This document shows, in pieces, positions 7,472 through 14,697 of a stretch of 27,315 nt of DNA. The stretch's first letter is position 1; every line of letters starts with the position of its first letter. The notes below the pieces were generated by a model that was given only the letters and a program-made list of their open reading frames with translations, was not told where the DNA came from and did no database searches. Both the position numbers and the translations under genes were made by a program. Source of the stretch: CAZLMW01 sp964560875 (GTDB taxonomy: Bacteria > Myxococcota_A > UBA9042); the NCBI GenBank assembly GCA_964560875.1, contig CAZLMW010000109.1:1-27315 (forward strand), in the 5' to 3' direction.

Positions 7472-8728
7472 TCAGCTCAACAGGCGCCGCGCCGTCTGCA
7501 GCCCCGCCGTGAGTGCGTCGATGTCGTTGCGGGTCGTGTATGGACCAAAAGAGGCGCGCGCCGTGGCCGGAACGTCGAAGAACCGCATGACGGGTTGAGC
7601 ACAATGGTGACCCGCACGGATGCAGACGCCGGTCTGGTCGAGAATCATCCCGAGATCAGACGCATGCGCGCCCTCCATCACGAACGAAACGAGCCCGGAC
7701 CGCTGCGCCGCTTCGCCGATGAAACGAATCCCGCCCACACCGCGCAGCTTTTCGACCGCGTAGCCGAGGATCTCCTGGTCCCACGCGTGGATCCGATCCA
7801 TGCCGATCGCCGACAGGTAGTCGATCGCGGCGCCGAGGCCGATCACCTGGGCGATGGCGGGCGTGCCGGCCTCGAAGCGATGCGGCGGAACGTCGTACGT
7901 CGTCTCTTCGAACGTGACCTTGTCGATCATCTCGCCGCCACCCTGGTACGGCGGCAGGTCGGCGAGCAGGTCGTAGCGCCCCCAGAGGATGCCGGCGCCG
8001 GTCGGTCCGAGCATCTTGTGGCCCGAACACGTGTAGAAATCGCAGCCAAGCGCTGCCACGTCGACCGGCATGTGGGGCGCGGACTGGGCGCCATCGACGA
8101 TCAGCCAGGCACCGACGCCGTGGGCGATCTCGGCCATGTCGGCGATCGGGTTGACCGTGCCCAGCGAGTTGGCGACGTGAATCGCCGAAACAACCCGGGT
8201 TTTCGGGCCGATCAGCGCCTTGTACCCCGCCATATCGAGCTCGCCGCTCAGCGTCATTGGCGCCACTTTCAGAACCGCTCCGGTCTGCTGGCACGCGATC
8301 TGCCACGGCACGATGTTGGCGTGGTGTTCCATCGCCGTGATGACGATCTCGTCACCTTCCTTGAGCACACCGCGACTCATCGACGTCGACAGCAAGTTGA
8401 GCGCCTCGGTTGTGCCGCGCACGAACACAATCTCGTCGGAGTTGGTCGCGCCCACAAACCGCGCCGCCTTGCCACGAACCTGCTCATAGGCCGCCGTGGA
8501 CTCGTGGCTGATGCGATACGCGCCGCGCCGCACGGTGCCGTAGTCATGCCGGTAGAACGTCGTGATCGCGTCGATGACGGCCGCGGGCTTGAGGCTGGTC
8601 GCACCGGTGTCCAGAAAGACCAACGGCTTGCCGTTCATCGTTCGCTGCAGCTCGGGGAACTCGGCGCGAACGTCTTCGGGTGTCAGATCATCAGGCCGAC
8701 GTGGCGGCGGGGCGGGCAGGGCGCTCAT
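7472..8728 (-). CDS. Cysteine desulfurase SufS
   Basis: A 418-residue PLP-dependent class V aminotransferase-fold enzyme that releases sulfur from L-cysteine for Fe-S cluster assembly and delivers it to SufE. Visible motifs in order are: the N-terminal substrate region VFLDTGATSLKP, ITAMEHHANIVPWQ (His over the cofactor), IVDGAQSAPH (Asp binding the PLP nitrogen), SGHKMLGPTG (Schiff-base Lys238), the RFEAGTP segment, and RAGHHCAQP with the persulfide Cys376. The length and the short RxGHHCA loop fit SufS, not IscS. ATG 8728 is preferred; a TTG four codons upstream is possible. sufE follows on the same strand after a repeat array, supporting a SufS-SufE pair. Upstream is a divergent lipoprotein gene. 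Confidence 0.95.
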   Translation of the reverse strand: MSALPAPPPRRPDDLTPEDVRAEFPELQRTMNGKPLVFLDTGATSLKPAAVIDAITTFYRHDYGTVRRGAYRISHESTAAYEQVRGKAARFVGATNSDEIVFVRGTTEALNLLSTSMSRGVLKEGDEIVITAMEHHANIVPWQIACQQTGAVLKVAPMTLSGELDMAGYKALIGPKTRVVSAIHVANSLGTVNPIADMAEIAHGVGAWLIVDGAQSAPHMPVDVAALGCDFYTCSGHKMLGPTGAGILWGRYDLLADLPPYQGGGEMIDKVTFEETTYDVPPHRFEAGTPAIAQVIGLGAAIDYLSAIGMDRIHAWDQEILGYAVEKLRGVGGIRFIGEAAQRSGLVSFVMEGAHASDLGMILDQTGVCIRAGHHCAQPVMRFFDVPATARASFGPYTTRNDIDALTAGLQTARRLLS

Positions 8729-8912
8729 GGCGTGGTCCAATTTTTTGCGTGTATGGTGCGGCGAAAAGCCAAGCGGTGGCTTGCTGTAGCCGACGAGCGA
8801 TCACAAGGGAAGGTCGCGCTGCCCAACTCCGCAACCTGCACCGACAATCCATTCTCAGTCGAAAACCGTGGCCTGACCCTTCTTTGCTCCCCTTCGCGGT
8901 TCGAGGTCCGTC

Positions 8913-9320
8913 ATGCTCCACACCCGCTTCGTTACCCGCGCCGTTTACACGTTCATCTGCGCCATCGGCCTTGCGCTCACATTCGCCATGTCCGGCTGCG
9001 CGAAGAAGCCGTGCTCCAACGAGTGTGAGTGGCACGGTCTCTGCACCCCCAAGGGCGCTGACTGCCATGCCGCGAGCGACGCTGACTGCCGCGACTCGAA
9101 GGCTTGCAACTGGTACGGCAAATGCAGCGCCAAGGCCGGCAAATGTGTGACTGCGGTTGATCGGGACTGCCGAATCTCCAACAAGTGCAAGCAGGCGGGC
9201 CAGTGCAAGGCGCGCAAGGGCAAGTGCGTGGCCGTCTCCAACGCCGACTGCAAGGCATCAGAATTCTGCGCAAAGAGCGGGTTTTGCCGGCTCACGAGGT
9301 CGGGCAAGTGCAACAAATAG
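8913..9320 (+). CDS. Small Cys-rich repeat lipoprotein
   Basis: A 135-residue lipoprotein. The signal peptide ends FAMSGC (Cys29). The mature part is four imperfect repeats of about 25 residues with the spacing C-x(5)-C-x(4-6)-C-x(7)-D-C: NECEWHGLC, KACNWYGKC, NKCKQAGQC, EFCAKSGFC. Each of the first three ends in a DADC/DRDC/NADC turn. The even Cys pattern suggests disulfide-bonded modules outside the cytoplasm. GAGG upstream of ATG 8913 supports the start. A Ser/Thr kinase gene follows about 100 bases downstream on the same strand. Similar modular lipoproteins occur in myxobacteria, but I know no assigned function. Confidence 0.85.
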   Translation: MLHTRFVTRAVYTFICAIGLALTFAMSGCAKKPCSNECEWHGLCTPKGADCHAASDADCRDSKACNWYGKCSAKAGKCVTAVDRDCRISNKCKQAGQCKARKGKCVAVSNADCKASEFCAKSGFCRLTRSGKCNK

Positions 9321-9422
9321 CGTCCCGGCCCCGCCGATTCATTTGCGCATTGGCGGTCGGCGTGATCCGATGAGGCCGTGACGGCACCCAAACATGGGGC
9401 TCGCCGCAGACCCAGGGGATTG

Positions 9423-10445
9423 ATGAGCAGCTGGCACGCCAAGGCCGACCAGGGCTGGGAAGGCAAGACCATCGCGGATCGCTACGTCGTTGGGCGCAAG
9501 CTCGGCTCCGGCGCGATGGCGAATGTGCACCAGGCGCTCGACAAACGGCTCGACCGCGTCGTGGCCATCAAGATCCTTCGGTCCGACAACGAGCACGGCA
9601 AGGACTACGCCAAGCGCCTCTTCCGCGAGGCCAAGAGCGCCGCGAAGGTCACCCACCACAACACCATCGCGATCTTCGACGTCGGTCAGACCGGCGAGAC
9701 GGTTTACGTTGTCATGGAGCTGCTCGAAGGCCGCCCGCTCAACGAGCTGTTGCGCGACGAGAAGATGTTGCCGCCGGTGTTTGTGATGGACGCCGCACGT
9801 CAAACCGCCGAGGCGCTGACCGCGATCCACCGCGCCGGTATCGTTCACCGCGACATCAAACCCGAAAACCTGTTCGTCGTGGATTCAAGCTCCGGTGCCT
9901 CGCTGAAGCTGCTGGATTTTTCGATCGCCAAGCTCTCCGCCGAGCAAGAGAGCCAGCAGTTGACCATGGAAGGCGCCGTTATCGGGTCGGCCTACTACAT
10001 GGCCCCCGAACAGGTGCGCGCGCTGCCCGTTTCGTCGAAGACCGACCTCTATGCGCTCGGCTGTGTGATCTACGAATGCATCACCGGGCGGCCGCCCTAC
10101 ACCGCCGGCACGCTTGTCGACCTGTGGGCCAAACACCTGACCGCGCCGCCGCCACGTATCGAAAACGCCGTGGCCGGGGTGCCCCTGGACCTGAGCGACC
10201 TCGTCGTGCAGATGATGGCCAAGGACCCCGAACACCGCCCGCCGTCCGCCGCCGCCGTCGCGCATCGACTCGGCGAGCTGATCGAGCTGGGGTTGGGCCG
10301 CGGGATGACTTCCAAGGGTCGCCCTCGGGGCGTCACGCGCACCGAGAAGTACGCGACGGAGAGGCATCCAGGCCCCATCGATCAGCCGACCGAGACGCCC
10401 AAGGACATCGCCGAGCGCACCACGCGCAAGATGCGAAAAGACTGA
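9423..10445 (+). CDS. Hanks-type serine/threonine protein kinase
   Basis: A soluble kinase of about 340 residues with no transmembrane helix. Visible elements are the Gly-rich loop GSGAMANV, the ATP-anchoring Lys50 in VAIKIL, the alphaC Glu in LFREAKSAAK, and the catalytic loop HRDIKPEN (Asp144). The metal-binding segment reads DFS, not DFG (Asp165 kept, Gly replaced by Ser167). The activation segment ends GSAYYMAPEQ, and KTDLYALGCVIYE is the F-helix. The C-terminal tail of about 60 residues is basic and disordered (RTEKYATERH, TTRKMRKD), possibly a phosphorylation or docking tail. ATG 9423 is preferred because AGGGG lies 5 bases upstream; a GTG at 9378 would add 15 residues. The Cys-rich lipoprotein gene lies just upstream on the same strand. 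Confidence 0.92.
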   Translation: MSSWHAKADQGWEGKTIADRYVVGRKLGSGAMANVHQALDKRLDRVVAIKILRSDNEHGKDYAKRLFREAKSAAKVTHHNTIAIFDVGQTGETVYVVMELLEGRPLNELLRDEKMLPPVFVMDAARQTAEALTAIHRAGIVHRDIKPENLFVVDSSSGASLKLLDFSIAKLSAEQESQQLTMEGAVIGSAYYMAPEQVRALPVSSKTDLYALGCVIYECITGRPPYTAGTLVDLWAKHLTAPPPRIENAVAGVPLDLSDLVVQMMAKDPEHRPPSAAAVAHRLGELIELGLGRGMTSKGRPRGVTRTEKYATERHPGPIDQPTETPKDIAERTTRKMRKD

Positions 10446-10470
10446 ACCGAGCGACCACCACTGCGCTTTC

Positions 10471-11475
10471 CTACAGCGAGTTGACCCAGTCGGTTATCAA
10501 CGCGCGGCCTGTCGTGTCGATCACCTCCGTTCCGAGGGCCGGCATCCGGGGATTGCCGCGACTCATGCGCTGGACGATCTCGCTGTTGCTGGCGTTGCCC
10601 GGTCGCATCACATTCTCGGCGACGCTTGTCTTGTGGGCCGGAAGGTCACGCACGTTGGCGGGCGGATTTGCCGGCAGCGACAGGTCGAAGTTCTCCTGCG
10701 GGTCGTAGCAGCGCGGACCGTTCGACGCCGGTCGTGAGTTGTTGTGGCAATGGCCGCAGTTGGCGTGCAGGTAGCCGAGCGCGTCGTGGTCTTCGGCTGT
10801 GCCGGGCAGGGCGATCGTCTCGGGCACGTTGGCGGGCAACACGCCCTTGGCCTTGAAGTCTGCCGCCGATTGCGCACCCGGCGTGGTGGGCTCCCAGGCC
10901 AATTGAATCGCGCTGAAGCCCAGGATTGTACTCGCACGCCCGCCGTGGCAGCCCATGCACTGGCCGGCCCCGGGGACGTCATGCGGCGTTCCGAGCATAT
11001 TCGAACCACCGTCTGGATGGAGCTTCGCGTCTTTCTGATCGGCGGTCCAAACGTACGCGCTGCCCGCCCAATCCGCGTCGCCCGCGCCGGTTTTGAGCAA
11101 GATCCGGGTCTCGACGCGAACACCGTCGCGCACAAACTCCTTGAACAGCTTGGTCCCGACCGGAAAACGCCAGTCGTCCATGTCGCTCGTGTCGATGGAC
11201 GTGCCCTTCGGGATCGACAGCCAGCGGCGTTTCTTGGCGCCGTCCGTCCACAGCGGAAAACGCGGCTCGAACAGCCAGACGCGGTCGTGCAGCGTCTCGT
11301 CTTTCATGTCCGAAAAGAGGCCCGCGTCCGACAGCAACGGCGGCAGTTTGGCCATGGAGGACGCCGAAGGTGGCGCGCACTCCCGGAAGTCGTCGTCGTC
11401 GCCGCAGCCGGTTGTCGTCGTACACAGAAAGAGCGCCGCGCCGAGGAGGCAAGGCAGAGAGAGGCGGTTTTTCAT
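10471..11475 (-). CDS. Diheme c-type cytochrome lipoprotein, HNE_0200-like family
   Basis: A 334-residue exported lipoprotein. The signal peptide ends in TTTTGC, with the lipid Cys at residue 24. Two CxxCH heme sites are visible, CMGCH (about residue 171) and CGHCH (about residue 240), so it should carry two covalent c-type hemes in the periplasm. The N-terminal domain has the family pattern KLPPLLSDAGLF, FEPRFPLWTDGAKKRRWL and DDWRFPVGTKLFKEF, as in the HNE_0200 group of diheme proteins. The end (NSEIVQRMSRGNPRMPALG) resembles a cytochrome C-terminus in which the Met could be a ligand. The redox partner is unknown. ATG 11475 is used; a TTG two codons earlier is possible. It is convergent with the kinase gene. 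Confidence 0.85.
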   Translation of the reverse strand: MKNRLSLPCLLGAALFLCTTTTGCGDDDDFRECAPPSASSMAKLPPLLSDAGLFSDMKDETLHDRVWLFEPRFPLWTDGAKKRRWLSIPKGTSIDTSDMDDWRFPVGTKLFKEFVRDGVRVETRILLKTGAGDADWAGSAYVWTADQKDAKLHPDGGSNMLGTPHDVPGAGQCMGCHGGRASTILGFSAIQLAWEPTTPGAQSAADFKAKGVLPANVPETIALPGTAEDHDALGYLHANCGHCHNNSRPASNGPRCYDPQENFDLSLPANPPANVRDLPAHKTSVAENVMRPGNASNSEIVQRMSRGNPRMPALGTEVIDTTGRALITDWVNSL

Positions 11476-11589
11476 GCTCAAGTCGTCCCGCGCGACCGGC
11501 CAGGGGGGACGGGCACGTTCGCGCTCTTACGTCTTAGACGCCAGCTTGACACCAAAGGGTCACTGCGGGGCCGAAAGTCGTCGTCGCCT

Positions 11590-12192
11590 TCACATTTGGC
11601 CGAATTTCTTCGCGATGCGGGCGGCGGTCTTGATGGTGCGGATGGTGTTGGGCCAGCGCTGCAGCGCCTTGTCGAGGTGGTGGGCCTTGATCGGGGAGTC
11701 GCTCAGCCCGCCTCGCCGCAGCCAGTACACCTGGTCGCCGACCGCGCGGAATTGGTCGTCGTCGCTCTGCAATCCGGCCAAGCCGTCCAAGACCGCCGCG
11801 TCGGGCGCGTTCTTAAGGAAGATGATGTGCACGTTGAACCCGTCAGCCGTCACGTCCTCGAGCCAGTCGGGGGCGGCGAGCGTGGCCACGGCTCCGAGCG
11901 GCCGGATGAAGGTGGCGACGGCGTATCCGAGCGCATCTCTCAGCGCGGCTTCAAGCTCGGGTTCGAGCGCAGGGCGTGCCCGGGGGCTTTCGGCGCCGAC
12001 GTCATCAAAGATCACGTTGCCGCTCGCGATGTAGGTCGACACCCCGGTATGTCCGGCCGCCTCGAATATCGCCTTGAGCTTGTCCATCTTGACGCGATGA
12101 CCGCCGACATTGAGGCCGCGCAGAAACGCGACGAGGCGTGGCTTGGACGATGTGGACGTGGGCTTGGACGATGTGGATGTGGGTTTGATCAT
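11590..12192 (-). CDS. DUF1697 family protein
   Basis: A 200-residue protein of the DUF1697 family, function unknown. Family hallmarks are VAFLRGLNVGGHRVKMDKLK at the start of the domain, TYIASGNVIFDD, and the late segment VYWLRRGGLSDSPIK. The last part, NTIRTIKTAARIAKKF, is the usual C-terminus (NxxTxR). The start is followed by an extra Ser/Thr/Lys tail made of a 7-residue tandem duplication (TSTSSKP twice), from a 21-bp DNA repeat, so replication slippage has extended the N-terminus. A start after this tail would give a more typical length, but no ATG is present there. The 250 bases upstream carry 16-bp tandem repeats. Confidence 0.9.
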   Translation of the reverse strand: MIKPTSTSSKPTSTSSKPRLVAFLRGLNVGGHRVKMDKLKAIFEAAGHTGVSTYIASGNVIFDDVGAESPRARPALEPELEAALRDALGYAVATFIRPLGAVATLAAPDWLEDVTADGFNVHIIFLKNAPDAAVLDGLAGLQSDDDQFRAVGDQVYWLRRGGLSDSPIKAHHLDKALQRWPNTIRTIKTAARIAKKFGQM

Positions 12193-12381
12193 GGCTCTAC
12201 CGGTCCTGATTACGCGCGAGGCGTGGTTGGGGGTCAGGGTCGTTCTGGCGTGGCGCAATGCCAGATCCCGCGGGCCGTCTCTCGGGCTTGTTTGGCCACC
12301 GGATGGCGCGGCGATGCCTTGGCGTGCTTGCCGAAGAAGTGCAGGACCATCTGCGGAGCGCCCTCGATGTCGTGTCCTCTT

Positions 12382-12442
12382 GTTGATTGCGCTGTTTGTT
12401 GATTGCGCTGTTTGTTGATTGCGCTGTTTGTTGATTGCGCTG
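12382..12442. repeat. 16-bp tandem repeat, about 3.8 copies
   Basis: GTTGATTGCGCTGTTT is repeated without change at 12382, 12398 and 12414, with a partial copy to 12442. The array ends exactly where the stop codon of the methyltransferase gene (12443-12445) begins. It fills part of the space before the DUF1697 gene. It is AT-richer than the surroundings. On the minus strand it lies in the 3' untranslated region of the methyltransferase message. Confidence 0.9.
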
Positions 12443-13411
12443 TCACACCGTCGCCGTGACAACCACCTGGCCGTCGAGCACCTGGCCGCCGAGCACCTGG
12501 CCCGATTCGGAACAGCTCGTCGCGTGACGCAGCATCGCCTCGAGCTCGGACACTTCGTAGCACCTGCCGCCCTCGGTGTACGCGACGAGGCTCAGCGAGA
12601 AATACGCTCCGGCCGCCGGACCCCGGTGCAGCTCATCGAGGAGCACTTCCTTGATCGCGATGGTGCCGCCGTCCCGCACGTGGCGGGCCGTGTTGCGCGC
12701 GATGGTGGTGGCCATGGCCTTGGCGTGCAGGTGAACCACGTTGCCGAGCAAGGCGACGTCGGCGCCGAGGTCCAGGTCGCACGTGGCGAGATCTGCGTCG
12801 ACGAGCTGTACACGCGCCGTGGCGGCTTCGTGTTCGGCCCTTGTAGCGGTGCGTCGCGCGACGTCGAGGTTGGCGCCGCGGTCGATGACCGTCGCGCGAT
12901 TCTCCGGATGCAACCCAGCCCAGACGTATGCGTACTCGCCGTGGCCGCCGCCAGCGTCGAGAAGATGGCCGGGGATGTGCTGCGAAAACGCTGGCAGGGC
13001 GAAGATCGTGGCCGCGGATTCGCGCGCTCGTTCGGCCAGATAGCCAAGATAGGCGTCGTCCTGCGCGGCTTGTTCAAAACGCGGATCGGGTATGGGCTCG
13101 TCGCTGCGAAGGACGTCTGCCAACAGACCGAGGCCAGCGGCGGCGATTTCGGGGCGGGGAGGCACGTCGACGCACCGCCAGCGAATTCTCGAACCGTCGC
13201 GTTTCCCTTCTGCGTGGCCATGCAGCGCGAGGACAGCGAGCAAAGGGCCGAGTCGGTGCGGCGCCACGTCCAAAAGGGCAGCCAGTGCGTCGGTCGAGAT
13301 GAAACCGGCCGGGCTCAGCATGTCGAACACGCCAAGGTCGTGCGCCGCTGCGGTCGCGCTGTCACGGAAAAAGGAGCCGCCTTGCTCGGCGACGTCGACA
13401 AACACGTCCAT
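12443..13411 (-). CDS. O-methyltransferase-like SAM-dependent methyltransferase
   Basis: A 322-residue protein resembling the small-molecule O-methyltransferases with an N-terminal helical dimerisation domain (GVFDMLSPAGFISTDALAAL, a winged-helix-like segment, to about residue 90). A C-terminal Rossmann domain follows. The SAM-binding motif I is HLLDAGGGHGEYAYVW near residue 150, followed by ATVIDR and DADLATCDLDLGADVALLGN. The usual catalytic His region is replaced by VVHLHAKAMATTIARN, whose HLH could still serve. The C-terminus carries a short duplicated GQVLGGQVLDGQV from DNA repeats. It starts 8 bases after the amidohydrolase stop and is the third gene of the radical SAM operon. The substrate is unknown; the context suggests it modifies the product of the two upstream enzymes. 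Confidence 0.8.
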   Translation of the reverse strand: MDVFVDVAEQGGSFFRDSATAAAHDLGVFDMLSPAGFISTDALAALLDVAPHRLGPLLAVLALHGHAEGKRDGSRIRWRCVDVPPRPEIAAAGLGLLADVLRSDEPIPDPRFEQAAQDDAYLGYLAERARESAATIFALPAFSQHIPGHLLDAGGGHGEYAYVWAGLHPENRATVIDRGANLDVARRTATRAEHEAATARVQLVDADLATCDLDLGADVALLGNVVHLHAKAMATTIARNTARHVRDGGTIAIKEVLLDELHRGPAAGAYFSLSLVAYTEGGRCYEVSELEAMLRHATSCSESGQVLGGQVLDGQVVVTATV

Positions 13412-13419
13412 CAGTCGTC

Positions 13420-14697
13420 TCAGCGCTTGCTGCCCGGCCCGAAGAGGCCCGGGTTGTTGAGGAACACCGACGCCGCGAATTGTTTGCCGGTGGTCGGATG
13501 GCGAATCGTGCGCTTGAGCACGAGGTCGAAGAGGATCGGGTTGACGTCGTAGATCTCGGCCAGCTGCTCGCCCTGCGCCTCGGTCAAGTAGCCGGCGGAG
13601 ACGAAGGAACCGGTGCGAATCAGCAGGTTGACGGCCGGCAATGGGTAGTCGCTGCCGTTGACCAGGCGATGGTGCAGGTCCTGGCGGTCGAGCATGGTCG
13701 CGAGCGGCCGACCCATGCGATTGCTCAGCACCAGCGCGGAGATCTCGCCGAACAACAGCCCGTCGTACTTCTTGTTGGCCATCATCCGCAGGAAGAGGTC
13801 GAAGCTCGGGGCGCTGCCACCTTCGGGGTCGTCGAGGTCCACGTCTTCGCCCGCCGAGGCGCAGTGCGCGATGATGACCTTCACGCCGGCATCCAGGGGG
13901 CGCCGCAAGCGCAGTGGATTGCCGAGTTTTTGGTCCTCTTCGGCCTCGACCGCTTTCTCTTCGCCGGCGTGGCTCAGCAGCACCAGGCCGAGCTCTTTCA
14001 TCTTCGCGTAGAAGGCGTCGCACCGGGGGCTCGCGGGATCGATGCCCTGCGCGTTGGGCAGCCACTTGACCATCTTGGCGCCGGTCGACTTGGCGAGCCG
14101 CTCGAGCGCCGCCACCGCATCGTGGCGATAGGGGTGAATGGACAAGACGGGCGTGAACCGCTCGGGATGTTTGCGCGCGACGCTGTGCACGTACTCGTTG
14201 GGCACATGAAACTCGGTCTTGCGGGCGTTGACGGTGCCATCGGCGTTGTAGTGGCGGTCGAAAGCGAGCAGGTGAAAGCGGCCGGTGGGACGCAGGTGGC
14301 CGGTCAGGTCGACAAGGCGCGCCACAAACTGCTGGTCGGCTGCTTTTTCGTCCTTGACGTCGCAGGCGCTCAGGTAGACCGAGTAGCGCGCGCGCTTCAT
14401 CGGGTGCAGCAACGACGTCAGCTCGGGGTTGACCTCGCAGCCGGTGCCGCCGGTGCCCATGCCGACGATGTGCACGTGGTGGTCGGTGATGCGCTTGGGA
14501 TCAAGCCCCTTGTAGGCCTTTCGGACGAGCTTGCGAGCGGGCTTGGACAGGCGCTTTTCGAGCTCGCTGGGCTGGTAGCGGAACGCGCCGCCGACGTAGG
14601 ACACGATGCAGGATGGCTGCACGATGACGAGGCCAAAAGCCAGGGCTGCGGCGGCCACGGCGGCAAGGCTTCGACGCGCGATGACGTTGCGGTTCAA
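13420..14697 (-). CDS. Amidohydrolase-2-type metal-dependent hydrolase, lipoprotein
   Basis: A 425-residue protein of the amidohydrolase superfamily (TIM-barrel hydrolases/decarboxylases). The N-terminus is a signal with a possible lipobox, VQPSC (Cys30), so the enzyme may sit on the periplasmic side. Metal-site elements are DHHVHI (HxH, residues 74 and 76), MVKWLP (Lys), LSHAGEE (His), VIIAHCAS (His) and NGSDYPLP (Asp). These are in the order expected for the Amidohydro_2 group. An insertion DVDLDDPEGGS follows the second His. The start codon is TTG 14697, which overlaps the TGA of the radical SAM gene (TTGA), with GGGGA upstream, so the two are translationally coupled. Substrate unknown; hydrolase or decarboxylase are both possible. 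Confidence 0.85.
   Translation of the reverse strand: MNRNVIARRSLAAVAAAALAFGLVIVQPSCIVSYVGGAFRYQPSELEKRLSKPARKLVRKAYKGLDPKRITDHHVHIVGMGTGGTGCEVNPELTSLLHPMKRARYSVYLSACDVKDEKAADQQFVARLVDLTGHLRPTGRFHLLAFDRHYNADGTVNARKTEFHVPNEYVHSVARKHPERFTPVLSIHPYRHDAVAALERLAKSTGAKMVKWLPNAQGIDPASPRCDAFYAKMKELGLVLLSHAGEEKAVEAEEDQKLGNPLRLRRPLDAGVKVIIAHCASAGEDVDLDDPEGGSAPSFDLFLRMMANKKYDGLLFGEISALVLSNRMGRPLATMLDRQDLHHRLVNGSDYPLPAVNLLIRTGSFVSAGYLTEAQGEQLAEIYDVNPILFDLVLKRTIRHPTTGKQFAASVFLNNPGLFGPGSKR

Noticed and set aside
6893..9028. Plus-strand frame of 711 codons running over sufE, the repeat array and sufS
   Set aside because: It is antisense to two well-recognised genes and crosses the gap; the composition is shadow-like.
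12234..12370. Short minus-strand reading with HFFGKHAKASPRHP and GIWHCATPERP
   Set aside because: No supported start or family, and it runs into the 16-bp repeats.
10744..12402. Plus-strand frame of 552 codons across the cytochrome and DUF1697 genes
   Set aside because: The opposite strand encodes clear heme motifs and DUF1697; this frame has no recognisable domain.
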